DNA of 64,000 nucleotides from NCBI GenBank assembly GCA_964433555.1, contig CAYSRG010000001.1, positions 1 through 64,000 of the forward strand, read 5' to 3'. The notes below the pieces were generated by a model. The model was not told the origin of the DNA and did no database searches. It worked only from the letters and a program-made list of their open reading frames with translations. A program made the position numbers and the translations under genes. How positions within the stretch are numbered: position 1 is the first letter of the stretch; the number at the start of each line of letters is the position of its first letter. Positions 26,187 through 35,670 of this stretch are shown one piece after another. This DNA is from Stramentimicrobium sp964433555 (lineage in GTDB: Bacteria > Atribacterota > Phoenicimicrobiia > Phoenicimicrobiales > Stramentimicrobiaceae).

Positions 26187-27914
26187 TCAGTTAGAGGTGG
26201 CTCTTATCACTTCTTCCAGTGTGGTAATGCCTTCCCTGATTTTTAGCAAACCATCTTCCTTCAAGGAAATCATGCCATTTTTCTTAATGGCAGTATCTCT
26301 AATTTCAGTCAGAGAAGCATTCCTATAAATTAATTCCCGAATGGATTCATTAATTACCATCAATTCCACAATGGCAGTTCGACCTTTATATCCAGTCTGC
26401 TTACAGTGAGGACATCCCTCACCATAGAATAATCTTATTTCATCAGGAGCAATGTTAAATTCCCTCATAACCATCTTTATCCCATTGGTGAGAGGCACTT
26501 CTCTTTTACAATAAGAGCAAATCTTACGCACCAGTCTTTGTGCTAGTACTCCTATCACTGAAGAAGATATTAAAAATGGTTCAATACCCATGTCAACCAA
26601 TCTGATGACCGAACTAGGAGCATCATTGGTATGCAGGGTACTTAAGACCAGATGCCCGGTCAACGCTGACTGAATAGCGATTTCAGCTGTTTCCCTATCT
26701 CTGATTTCTCCTACTAACATAATATCCGGATCCTGACGCAAAAAACTACGCAATCCGGCAGCAAAAGTAAGACCAATTTTAGGTTTGGCTTGTAATTGAT
26801 TTACACCATCCAGACGGTACTCCACCGGGTCTTCAATAGTCATTATCTTTTTTTCATTAGTATTTAAAATATTCAAGGCGGCATATAAAGTTGTAGATTT
26901 ACCGCTACCAGTTGGCCCGGTAACCAAAATAACTCCATTTGGTTTTTCAATTAGTTCCTGAAACTTCATAAAATTATCTTCAGAAAAACCGATTGATTTT
27001 AGATCCAGCATAATTTGGGCTGGATCTAAGATTCTCAAAACAGCACTCTCACCGTTTACAGCAGGTATAGTAGATACCCGAAAGTTTACTTCGCGACCAT
27101 GAACCTGCACCTTGATTCTACCATCTTGAGGAAGACGGCGTTCAGCTATGTTTAAATTGGACATAATTTTTATACGGGAGATGATAGCCATATGTAAACT
27201 TCTAGGGGGAGACATAATGTCATGTAGTATTCCATCAATTCGGTATCTTACTTTAAGAAATTTGTCACCATAAGGTTCAATGTGAATGTCGCTGGCTCCT
27301 TCTTTAATAGCTCTGAGCATAATAAGGTTAACCAGGGTAATAACAGGAGCCTCATGGCTTTCGCTGACACTCCTGGTGATTTCCATTTCTTCAGCCTCTT
27401 CTTCTATTGCAGTTACCGGGAGCGAGGTAATCTCACCTATCATCTGCTGCCAATTTTCCGTAATTCCGTATACTGAATCTAAAGCTTTAGTAATATCATC
27501 ACTAAAAGCTAAATATGGTTCTATTTCATAACCTGTCTTGATTCTAATCTCGTCATGAATATAAACATCTAAGGGATTAGCCATTGCCACAACTAATTTA
27601 TCATTCTTTTTTCCAATGGTTATCAGACTGTGTTTACGAGATATCTCCTCGGATAGCATTGCTACCATAGCTGGATCAAAAGTCTTTTCCTCTAAATCTA
27701 CATAGGGTACTCCGATTTCTTCAGAGAGCAACTGCATCATCTCTTTTTTTCTAATTAAATTCATTTCCAGGATTATTGTTTGAATAGAAAAATTGTTTTC
27801 TCCCTGCTTTTTGCAAATCTCTTCTATCTCTTTGCTATTAATAATCTTTTTATTAATCAGCAAATTTAATAAGAATTCACCGGTAATCCCCTTTTCTTTG
27901 ACAAAACGAGCCAT
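26187..27914 (-). CDS. pilB: Type IV pilus extension ATPase PilB (copy 1)
   Basis: The protein has 575 residues. The N-terminal T2SSE_N-like domain (1-150) lacks the RLG...L...Q pattern of c-di-GMP-binding MshEN domains. The ATPase core has Walker A GPTGSGKSTT (about 328-340), Asp box and Walker B (RQDPDIMLVGEIRD), and the His box (TGHLVLSTLHTNDA). A zinc-binding tetracysteine CSYC...CPHC is typical of PilB/GspE. It drives pilin polymerisation. It heads the pilB-pilC-sigma-sigma cluster. Confidence 0.95.
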   Translation of the reverse strand: MARFVKEKGITGEFLLNLLINKKIINSKEIEEICKKQGENNFSIQTIILEMNLIRKKEMMQLLSEEIGVPYVDLEEKTFDPAMVAMLSEEISRKHSLITIGKKNDKLVVAMANPLDVYIHDEIRIKTGYEIEPYLAFSDDITKALDSVYGITENWQQMIGEITSLPVTAIEEEAEEMEITRSVSESHEAPVITLVNLIMLRAIKEGASDIHIEPYGDKFLKVRYRIDGILHDIMSPPRSLHMAIISRIKIMSNLNIAERRLPQDGRIKVQVHGREVNFRVSTIPAVNGESAVLRILDPAQIMLDLKSIGFSEDNFMKFQELIEKPNGVILVTGPTGSGKSTTLYAALNILNTNEKKIMTIEDPVEYRLDGVNQLQAKPKIGLTFAAGLRSFLRQDPDIMLVGEIRDRETAEIAIQSALTGHLVLSTLHTNDAPSSVIRLVDMGIEPFLISSSVIGVLAQRLVRKICSYCKREVPLTNGIKMVMREFNIAPDEIRLFYGEGCPHCKQTGYKGRTAIVELMVINESIRELIYRNASLTEIRDTAIKKNGMISLKEDGLLKIREGITTLEEVIRATSN

Positions 27915-28135
27915 TGTTTTAACCTCTTTTAGCTATTTATTCAACAGCTGATATTAATTAAAACTTTTTATTTCAATAAACATAATCTCAAGTAAGTTTA
28001 ATAGTATTATTCTACATCTATTTTATAGATTTTCAATTTATTTAGATTTATATTGGTATTATCTATAATATTATAATATTCTTTTATTAATTATACCTTT
28101 ACTAAATAGAAAGGGCAAATTTCATCTTTCTTGGA

Positions 28136-28678
28136 TTATGTTGGCCATTTCCCTTTAATTAATCTTATTTTATCATTTTTTAGCCAGAAAGATATTAAAA
28201 ATCGCTCCAAACTACGATTAACAATAGTAGTACCCAGCGAATCAGACTGACTTAAGGGGCAAACCAGTATAGTTAATAGTTGTAAGCGATTGCCTCCCAA
28301 TATATCAGTGAATATCTGATCTCCAACCACTGCTGTCTCTTTATTTTTAGTATTCATTACTCTCATCGCTTCCAGGAAAGGTCCTTTCATAGGTTTATAG
28401 CGGCTGTAAAAAAATGGGATATCCAGCTGATTGCCAATATCTGAGATATTATTGTGGGTATTAGAAACAAGGCTAATTTTTATTCCATTCTGTTTTACCT
28501 GTTCAATCCAGGAAGCAATCCTGTTATCCAGATATTTATTTCCCCATGGGACTATAGTATTGTCCAGATCAACAATAATTCCTTTGATGCTTTTCTTTTC
28601 ATTCAGTTTATTTATATCTATAGAATAAATATTTTCCAGATAGACATCAGGGAAAAATAATTTATAGAAGCGAAACAT
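28136..28678 (-). CDS. yqeG: YqeG-family HAD IIIA-type phosphatase
   Basis: The protein has 180 residues. HAD motif I is VDLDNTIVPW, motif II is in ISLVSNTHNN, and motifs III-IV are KPMKGPF and AVVGDQIFTDILGGN. The N-terminal MFRFYKLFFPDVYLENIYSID is the family's own signature. YqeG is widespread in Firmicutes, and its physiological substrate is not settled; related proteins include mitochondrial phosphatidylglycerophosphatase GEP4. It lies 33 bases after udk. Confidence 0.9.
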   Translation of the reverse strand: MFRFYKLFFPDVYLENIYSIDINKLNEKKSIKGIIVDLDNTIVPWGNKYLDNRIASWIEQVKQNGIKISLVSNTHNNISDIGNQLDIPFFYSRYKPMKGPFLEAMRVMNTKNKETAVVGDQIFTDILGGNRLQLLTILVCPLSQSDSLGTTIVNRSLERFLISFWLKNDKIRLIKGKWPT

Positions 28679-28711
28679 AAAAAGCTCCTTCAGGCTTTGA
28701 TTCTTTTTAAA

Positions 28712-29341
28712 TCAAACTTCTCTTAATTTATCTATTTGGGAATTGATATTGCTGGTAATGATATTAATAGCCACTTTATTTAAGCCTCCCTGGGGTATAA
28801 TGATATCAGCGTATCGTTTTGATGGTTCCACGAATTGTAAAAACATGGGTTTTACCCGATTAAGGTACTGCTCTACTACTGAGGTAAGGCTTCTTCCTCT
28901 CTCTTTGGTATCTCTCATCAATCTGCGGATAAAACGTTCATCTGAGTCGGTATCTACATATATTTTGATATGTAGCATATCTCGAATTATTTTTTCTTCC
29001 AGAACTAATATACCTTCCAAGATAATAACATCGGCAGGACGCACTTTCTTGGTCAACTTTTTTCGGGTATAGTCCTGAAAAGAGTATACTGGCACCTGAA
29101 TAGTCTTACCTTTTATTAGCTGATTAAGGTGATCCAGCAACAATTGATTATCAAAAGCAGAGGGATGATCAAAATTGAATTTTTTTCTCTCTTTCAGGGC
29201 AAGATGAGATAGGTCTTTATAATAGGCATCCTGAGCAATAATTATCGCTTTTTTCTTTTTGATACCCTGGCAGATATTTTTAGCTACAGTGGTTTTTCCA
29301 CAGCCAGTACCTCCGGCAATTCCAATAATCAGGGGTAACAT
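28712..29341 (-). CDS. udk: Uridine kinase
   Basis: The protein has 209 residues. It phosphorylates uridine and cytidine to the monophosphates in pyrimidine salvage. The P-loop is GIAGGTGCGKTT at the N terminus. The nucleoside-binding segment includes DHPSAFD and PVYSFQDYTR, the LEGIL motif is present, and the lid carries RLMRDTKERGRS. The order alaS-ruvX-mltG-udk matches that of B. subtilis with several intervening genes lost. Upp at 62.8 kb serves the same salvage pathway. Confidence 0.93.
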   Translation of the reverse strand: MLPLIIGIAGGTGCGKTTVAKNICQGIKKKKAIIIAQDAYYKDLSHLALKERKKFNFDHPSAFDNQLLLDHLNQLIKGKTIQVPVYSFQDYTRKKLTKKVRPADVIILEGILVLEEKIIRDMLHIKIYVDTDSDERFIRRLMRDTKERGRSLTSVVEQYLNRVKPMFLQFVEPSKRYADIIIPQGGLNKVAINIITSNINSQIDKLREV

Positions 29342-29664
29342 TTATAACTCCTTTAATAGTATACCATATATCGTTTAAATTGGTCGTTAGTATTCATTAT
29401 TCAGTAGCTAGTATAAAGTTATAAGTTTTTGGTTTTCAGTTTGAATCTCATCTGGCATAAGTGGATGAGATTGCTTCGCTCCCTTCGGTCACTGACAATG
29501 ACCGAAAAGAAAAGGCTACTTGTAATGATAATTTCGTTATATGTTATGACTCATTCCTATTGCGTGAATCATAGGCAAAGGTTTCACCTAAAGAAAAGTT
29601 TAACCAAAAACTAAAAACCTGTAACCAAAAACTTTAAACTACTTTCCTTTATTCCCACAGAAAA
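29342..29664. other. 323-base spacer with the best-preserved composite repeat
   Basis: Repeat copy F (about 29417-29504) carries TTTTTGGTTTTCAGT, then GGATGAGATTGCTTCGCTCC, TTCGGTCACTGACAATGACC. It is preceded by GTATACCATATATCG and TTAGTATTCATTATTCAGTAG motifs. A plus-strand open frame of 61 codons that spans it is accidental. Confidence 0.55.
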
Positions 29665-30633
29665 TTATGGTTTATTATCCAGATGTTCCTGATAAGTTCT
29701 AGAAAAAACATGTTTTCCATCCTTACCCAGGACAAAATAAAAATAATCTTCCTCTATGGGATAGACTGCCGCTAAAATCGACTCCAGCCCGGGATTGCAT
29801 ATTGGTTCAGGCGGTAATCCTGGATACAGGTAAGTATTAAATGGTGATTCAATAGTTAAGTCTTGCTCGGTTAATCTCTCCTGCGGTTTATCCAGTAAAT
29901 ATTGAATAGTAGCACAGGATTGTAAAAACATACCCTCTGATAATCTATTATAAAAAACCGAAGCTATCCTGGGCTTATCTTCTGTTCCCTGGGCTTCCTT
30001 TTCAATAATAGAAGCTAAAATAATTATCTGATGAAAGTTTAAACCAGCAGGAAAATTCTGTTCAGGATTGATATGTTTATAGACTATATCCTCAAAGTTT
30101 TTCTGCAGCAACTTGAGAACATTTTCTGCTCCAATATTTTTGGGAAACTCATAGGTATCAGGAAACAAATACCCTTCTCGATACTGATTTTCTTCTTTAA
30201 TAAAATTTAGAAATACTTCATAGTCTACAATTTCCCTATCTGCTAACAAACGAGCAATCTGTTTGGCTTGAAAGCCCTCAGGAATAGTTATACGATAAAG
30301 CAGCACCCTCCCTCTAATCAGCTGATCAATTATCTGAACAAGATTCTGGGCAGAACTGAATCGGTATTCACCAGACTGTAACAGTGCATCAGTTTTCATA
30401 AATTTCGTTATTACCTGAAAGGGGTAATTATAAGGCCTGATAACGCCTTCCTCTTCCAATAATTGCCTAATTTGAGCGCTATTATAACCATAGGGTATTT
30501 TAATGATCTTTTCTATCGGCTCATCTATTTTTACTGGTATAAAAATCCAGGCAGCAGATAGCATTAATGCTAAAAATCCTACGGAGAATAAAAAAATTAA
30601 GAGATTAAAAAATCTGTTAATTATTGTTTTCAT
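29665..30633 (-). CDS. mltG: Endolytic murein transglycosylase MltG (YceG-like)
   Basis: The protein has 322 residues. One N-terminal transmembrane helix (about 12-32) precedes a LysM-like subdomain (IPYGYNSAQIRQLLEEEGV) and the YceG catalytic domain. The catalytic Glu lies in ASIIEKEAQG, followed by RIASVFYNRL and the ATIQYLL segment. MltG cleaves nascent glycan strands and sets their length. It overlaps ruvX by 17 bases, a tight and conserved pairing. Confidence 0.93.
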   Translation of the reverse strand: MKTIINRFFNLLIFLFSVGFLALMLSAAWIFIPVKIDEPIEKIIKIPYGYNSAQIRQLLEEEGVIRPYNYPFQVITKFMKTDALLQSGEYRFSSAQNLVQIIDQLIRGRVLLYRITIPEGFQAKQIARLLADREIVDYEVFLNFIKEENQYREGYLFPDTYEFPKNIGAENVLKLLQKNFEDIVYKHINPEQNFPAGLNFHQIIILASIIEKEAQGTEDKPRIASVFYNRLSEGMFLQSCATIQYLLDKPQERLTEQDLTIESPFNTYLYPGLPPEPICNPGLESILAAVYPIEEDYFYFVLGKDGKHVFSRTYQEHLDNKP

Positions 30634-31069
30634 TCTTTTGCTTACCTTTGCGGTCCAGATAGGACTGCAATATAATCACTGCAGAAAGTCGGTCAATCAC
30701 CTTTTTTCTCTTTGCCCTGCTGGTATCAGCTTCCAGTAGCACTTGTTCGGCTCTCACTGTACTTAATCTCTCATCTTCAAAATCTATCGGTAAGCTACTG
30801 AGCTGTTTTAGTTTTTGTGCGCATTCCTGTACCTTTTTCGCCTGTGGTCCCAGTGTTCCATTCATATTCTTTGGTAATCCAAAAACAAGCTGTTCCACTT
30901 TTTTCTCTTGGATTATTTTCATAATTTTTGGGCAGATTTCCTGCTCTGACTGTACCTGGATAGTTGGTAATCCTTGAGCTGTTATACCCAGGGCATCACT
31001 TAAAGCCAGTCCAATTCTTTTTTCTCCCAGATCTATTCCCAGTATTCTCAAATTATTATTCTCCTTCAT
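30617..31069 (-). CDS. ruvX: RuvX/YqgF-type Holliday junction resolvase-like nuclease
   Basis: The protein has 150 residues. It has an RNase H-like fold with the N-terminal catalytic Asp in LGIDLGEKRIGLALSD, the middle VFGLPKNMNGT and DERLSTVRAE, and a C-terminal acidic residue in DRLSAVIILQ. Proposed roles are 16S rRNA 5' end maturation and/or Holliday junction cleavage. It is located between alaS and mltG as in many Firmicutes. Confidence 0.93.
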   Translation of the reverse strand: MKENNNLRILGIDLGEKRIGLALSDALGITAQGLPTIQVQSEQEICPKIMKIIQEKKVEQLVFGLPKNMNGTLGPQAKKVQECAQKLKQLSSLPIDFEDERLSTVRAEQVLLEADTSRAKRKKVIDRLSAVIILQSYLDRKGKQKNENNN

Positions 31070-31188
31070 TGCCTATTTTTTAATACATCGATAGAATTTA
31101 GTAATAATTATTTATTATTATAATGATAATACAGGAAAAAGAAAGTAAATGTGGATAATTGGTAGAGAAGTAAAAGTATTTTTTATTA

Positions 31189-33840
31189 TTAAAGCTGAAT
31201 ATATTGTTCAATATTCTGAAAGATAGCTCTTAATTGAGTCTGATCTGTCCCGCCAGCTTGAGCAAAATGCCTTTTGCCGCCACCATGTCCATTGATGTCT
31301 TTAGCCAGAGGGGTAATGATTTTTCCGGCATCATAGCCCTTGTTAATTAAATCATCAGTGACCATAATAATTAAATTAATCTTCTCTTCTTTTAATTTTG
31401 TGGCTAGAATAATTATTCCCGAATGTATTTTTTCCTTAATCAAATCACCTACTAATCTTAATTCTGTTTTATCAGAAGTGTCGAGAATTGCTGAAACAAC
31501 GGTTACTTCATTCATAACTTTTCGCCCCTGGATAATTTTTTCCAGTCGGTAGGGAAGCGTATTTTTCCAGAGTAAACGATATTCTCGCTTTAAAGATTCA
31601 TTATCTGCTAATAGCTGCTGTAATTTCTGAAGCAATCTATCCTGTGGAACATCCAGTATATTCTGTAATTCCTGCAACATAGTTTCCTCTTTTTTTATAC
31701 TCTCCCATGCTTTTTCCCTGGTAACTGCTTCAATTCTTCGTATTCCACTGCCTATTCCCTGTTCAGATACGATTTTAAAGATACCTATTCTGGAAGTCTG
31801 ATCCAGATGAGTACCTCCACAAAGCTCCTTGCTAAAACCGCCAATATCAACCATCCGAACCTTTTCTCCGTATTTCTCACCAAATAGAGCTAGAGCTCCT
31901 TTCTGTCGGGCAGTATTAAAGTCAGTTATTTCAGAGGTAATTTGATGGTTTTCGCTTATTTTTTGATTAATTAGTTTTTCAATCTGATCTAGTTCTTCCT
32001 TTTTTAAAGGAGCATAGTGAGTGTAATCGAATCTCAAGTGTTCTGAGTTTACTGACGATCCCGCTTGTTTGACATGACTTCCCAGCACTTCGCGTAAGGC
32101 ATAATGCAGTAGATGGGTAGCAGTGTGATTAGCAGCAATAGCAATTCTTTCTTGATTATCAATCTGGGTTTTGACCATTTGATCTTTTTGGAAGGAACCT
32201 TTTTCTATCTGTACATAATGCACTATCAATCCTTCCAACGGTATTTGGGTATCATAAACATGAGCAATTGAATTTGAATTATCAGTGCTAATAATAGTCC
32301 CGGTATCTCCTTTTTGACCACCTTTTTCTGCATAAAATGGTGTTTCCTGCAATATTATCATTCCTTGCTCACCAGAAGTAAGCTCTTCTACCTTTTCAGA
32401 GCCATTCAGGAGAGCAATAATTTTAGTACTGGAAGAAACCTGGGCATAGCCACAAAATTTAGTATCTCCACTGTAAGACCAAATAGTTCGAAAAAGTTTT
32501 TCCTGTTTTTCCAAAAGACTACGATCTGACTTTCCCAATCCCCAAGATTGACGGGAACGTTCTTTCTGCTCCAGCATATATTTTTCATATTCCTGTTCGT
32601 CTACTGATAATCCTGATTCGTATAGAATATCTCTGGTAATCTCTAAAGGGAAACCATAGGTATCATAAAGGGTAAAGGCGTCTTTGCCGGTTAAAATCTT
32701 CTGGTTACCACTTCTCAATCTTTGAATGTATTCTTCCAGAATAGTAAGACCAAGATTAAGGGTTTCCTGAAAACGTTGTTCTTCTGTTAAAATAATTTCA
32801 TAGACAGTTTTTTCTCTTTCTTTAATTTCAGGATAGGCTTTGTGCATGATTTGGACCACCTGAGGAGCAATATCATAAAGAAATGGTTCATTAAAATTAA
32901 GTAACTTACCATAGCGATAAGCTCTTCTTAGCAACATTCTTAATACATATCCCCTGCCCTCATTAGAAGGAAGAATGCCATCTGAAATCATAAAAACCAT
33001 TGCCCGAATATGATCTGAAATTACCTTTAAAGCAGTATCATTTTTTTGATTCTCACCAAAAGAGATTCCTGCTTTTTGGGCAGTATTCTGAATAATGGGA
33101 TAGAATAAATCTGTTTCAAAATCTGAGGAGACTTTTTGTAACACCGAAGCAATTCTTTCCAAACCTAAACCGGTATCAATGTTTTTAGACGGTAAGGGAT
33201 CAAGTGAACCATCTTTATTGCGATTATATTGCATAAATACCAGATTCCAAAGCTCCAGGTAACGTTCATCTTCCCCGACTCCACCATTCTTACCAGAAGC
33301 CCTTTCAGGACCCAAATCAATATATATTTCGGAGCAGGGCCCACAGGGACCTTCTGGACCAACTTTCCAAAAATTATCTTCCTCTCCCAGTTTTACTATG
33401 TGCTCTCCCGGTAATCCAATCATCCCATGCCATAAATCAAATGCCTCATCATCGTCTTTATAAACTGAGACATATAAAACCTCTTTCGGGAAACCAATTA
33501 CTTCAGTAAAGAATTCCCAGCTCCACATTATTGCTTCTTTCTTAAAGTAATCACCAAAAGAGAAATTACCCAGCATTTCAAAAAAGGTATGGTGACGAGC
33601 AGTCTTCCCTACATTTTCAATATCATTAGTTCTAAGACATTTTTGGGAGGTTGTTGCCTTCTTCAGTGGCGATTTCACTTGACCTAAAAAAATAGGTTTA
33701 AAAGGAACCATACCGGCAATGGTAAACAAAATAGTTGGGTCTTCTGGAATAAGAGAAGCACTGGGCATTATCTTATGTCCCTTAGATTGAAAAAATTGTA
33801 AAAAGGCTTCTCTAATTTGATGACTGCTCATCTTTTTCAT
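31189..33840 (-). CDS. alaS: Alanyl-tRNA synthetase
   Basis: The protein has 883 residues, full length. The class II catalytic core starts REAFLQFFQSKGH, with the motif GPCGPCSEIYIDLG. The editing domain has the zinc motif HTATHLLHYALRE and the CGGTHLDQT sequence. The C-terminal DHHA1 domain contains NGHGGGKRHFAQAGG. The ATG follows AAGGAG by six bases. No T-box is seen in the 93-base upstream spacer, in contrast to hisS. Confidence 0.97.
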   Translation of the reverse strand: MKKMSSHQIREAFLQFFQSKGHKIMPSASLIPEDPTILFTIAGMVPFKPIFLGQVKSPLKKATTSQKCLRTNDIENVGKTARHHTFFEMLGNFSFGDYFKKEAIMWSWEFFTEVIGFPKEVLYVSVYKDDDEAFDLWHGMIGLPGEHIVKLGEEDNFWKVGPEGPCGPCSEIYIDLGPERASGKNGGVGEDERYLELWNLVFMQYNRNKDGSLDPLPSKNIDTGLGLERIASVLQKVSSDFETDLFYPIIQNTAQKAGISFGENQKNDTALKVISDHIRAMVFMISDGILPSNEGRGYVLRMLLRRAYRYGKLLNFNEPFLYDIAPQVVQIMHKAYPEIKEREKTVYEIILTEEQRFQETLNLGLTILEEYIQRLRSGNQKILTGKDAFTLYDTYGFPLEITRDILYESGLSVDEQEYEKYMLEQKERSRQSWGLGKSDRSLLEKQEKLFRTIWSYSGDTKFCGYAQVSSSTKIIALLNGSEKVEELTSGEQGMIILQETPFYAEKGGQKGDTGTIISTDNSNSIAHVYDTQIPLEGLIVHYVQIEKGSFQKDQMVKTQIDNQERIAIAANHTATHLLHYALREVLGSHVKQAGSSVNSEHLRFDYTHYAPLKKEELDQIEKLINQKISENHQITSEITDFNTARQKGALALFGEKYGEKVRMVDIGGFSKELCGGTHLDQTSRIGIFKIVSEQGIGSGIRRIEAVTREKAWESIKKEETMLQELQNILDVPQDRLLQKLQQLLADNESLKREYRLLWKNTLPYRLEKIIQGRKVMNEVTVVSAILDTSDKTELRLVGDLIKEKIHSGIIILATKLKEEKINLIIMVTDDLINKGYDAGKIITPLAKDINGHGGGKRHFAQAGGTDQTQLRAIFQNIEQYIQL

Positions 33841-33933
33841 GGAGAACTCCTTATTAAAAAAATAACCAGAATTATATTTATATGAGCTGGGATTTGCTAA
33901 TCCTAAATAAAAATTAATAAATATTAAAAATCA

Positions 33934-35655
33934 TTATATTGCTACTCGGAATACTTCGTCAATGGTGGTAATTCCTTCTAAAGCCTTTACTACTCCACTA
34001 TCGAGAAGGGTTTTCATTCCATAGCGGATAGCAACTTCTTTTATCTCATTACTGGAGGTTTTTTTCAAAATCATAGAACGAAGTTCATCACTTATACCAA
34101 TCATCTCAAAGATTGCTATTCTGCCATAATAACCAGTATGTTTACAATAATCACAACCTTTACCACGATAAAGCTTAATGCTTTCTTTGGCCGGTAGCTG
34201 GATATTTAGATTTAGATTATCAAAAATACCTTCTTCCGGTATATATTCCTCCATACATCGCTGACAAATTTTTCGAACCAGCCTTTGAGCCATAACTCCA
34301 ATTACTGAGGAAGAAATAAGGAATGGCTCTACTCCCATATCAATCATACGAGTTAGAGAGCTAACTGCATCATTAGTATGAAGAGTACTAAAAACAAGGT
34401 GTCCGGTTAAAGCGGACTGTACTGCAATATGAGCAGTCTCTGCATCTCTCATCTCACCAATCATAATAATATCAGGATCCTGACGCAAAATAGAACGCAG
34501 GGCATTGGCAAAGGTAAGATTGATTTTAGGTCTTACATTTATTTGATTTATTCTTTCCAGTTTGTACTCCACAGGATCTTCTACTGTAATAACATTTTTT
34601 TCAATAGAGTCAACTTCATTTAAGGCAGCATAGAGAGTGGTGCTCTTTCCACTTCCAGTAGGTCCGGTAATAAGAATAATGCCATAGGGATTGTTAATCA
34701 TCTGACGGAATTCCTGTAATTGGATTTCTGTAAAACCGATATTATCCAGGGAAATAACTCCCTGACTCTTATCTAAAAGGCGCATTACTATCTTTTCATC
34801 ATAAGCAGTAGGAATAGAAGATACCCTTAAATCAACTTCCCGGGCTCCAAAGCGAAGCTGAAAACGACCATCCTGAGGTAATCTCCTTTCAGCAATATCC
34901 ATATACGACAATATCTTAATCCGGGATATTACTGCCGGCTTAATCCTGGCTGGCAGCATACGGATATCATGAAGGATACCATCAATACGATAACGAACCA
35001 AAAGACCCCTTTTGTTGGGTTCCAGATGGACGTCACTGGCTCTCTCTTTTATTGCATCTACAATTATCATATTTACCAGCTGAATAACAGGGGCTTCCTG
35101 ACTGATAGCCTCCAGAGTAGAAAGATTCACTTCATCACTAAAATCACTAACTGAAGCCACATCAACTCTTTCCAGCAGATCATCAAAATGATACCCGGTG
35201 TCATAATAATTACTCAGGGCATTAAGTATTTCATTTTCATTGGCAAATTTAGGATTAACATCCATTTTGGTATATTCTTTGATATAGTCAATTGCGTTGA
35301 CATCCAGTGGGTTAGCCATTGCTACCGTTAAGGTATTATTTTCCTTATTGAGAGGTATTAGCTTATAACGTAGAGCAATCCTCTTAGGAATGAGAGACAC
35401 TATTTCTGGATCCAGAATAACATCTTCTAATTCTACATATTCAGTCTCGTAAACATGCTGCAACGCCTCATTAAGTTGTTTGGAAGAAATTACTCCCTGA
35501 CTGATTAAAATCTCTCCGATTTTCTTTTTACTATCAATCTTCTGAGCTTCCAGGGCTTTCTTTAATTGTTCAGAGTTAACAATGCCCTGATTTATTAAAA
35601 TTTCACCTAATCTTAAATTAGAAAGGTAGGTTTTTTTCCTATCTCCAGTTTCCAA
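33934..35655 (-). CDS. PilB/GspE-type extension ATPase (copy 2) with MshEN domain
   Basis: The protein has 573 residues. The N terminus carries two MshEN motifs, RLGEILINQGIVNSEQLKKA and KIGEILISQGVISSKQLNEA, which in MshE-type ATPases bind c-di-GMP. The core has Walker A GPTGSGKSTT (about 325-337), Walker B RQDPDIIMIGEMRD, the His box and the zinc cysteines CQRC...CDYC. It lies only 15 bases after the S1-protein gene, so the two are likely co-transcribed. It could be a c-di-GMP-gated second motor for pili, or serve a type II secretion-like machine. Confidence 0.9.
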   Translation of the reverse strand: METGDRKKTYLSNLRLGEILINQGIVNSEQLKKALEAQKIDSKKKIGEILISQGVISSKQLNEALQHVYETEYVELEDVILDPEIVSLIPKRIALRYKLIPLNKENNTLTVAMANPLDVNAIDYIKEYTKMDVNPKFANENEILNALSNYYDTGYHFDDLLERVDVASVSDFSDEVNLSTLEAISQEAPVIQLVNMIIVDAIKERASDVHLEPNKRGLLVRYRIDGILHDIRMLPARIKPAVISRIKILSYMDIAERRLPQDGRFQLRFGAREVDLRVSSIPTAYDEKIVMRLLDKSQGVISLDNIGFTEIQLQEFRQMINNPYGIILITGPTGSGKSTTLYAALNEVDSIEKNVITVEDPVEYKLERINQINVRPKINLTFANALRSILRQDPDIIMIGEMRDAETAHIAVQSALTGHLVFSTLHTNDAVSSLTRMIDMGVEPFLISSSVIGVMAQRLVRKICQRCMEEYIPEEGIFDNLNLNIQLPAKESIKLYRGKGCDYCKHTGYYGRIAIFEMIGISDELRSMILKKTSSNEIKEVAIRYGMKTLLDSGVVKALEGITTIDEVFRVAI

Positions 35656-35670
35656 TGTTTTACCTCTTAA

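Noticed and set aside
29429..29614. Plus-strand 61-codon frame
   Set aside because: It runs through repeat copy F, has no ribosome site and no protein-like conservation visible.
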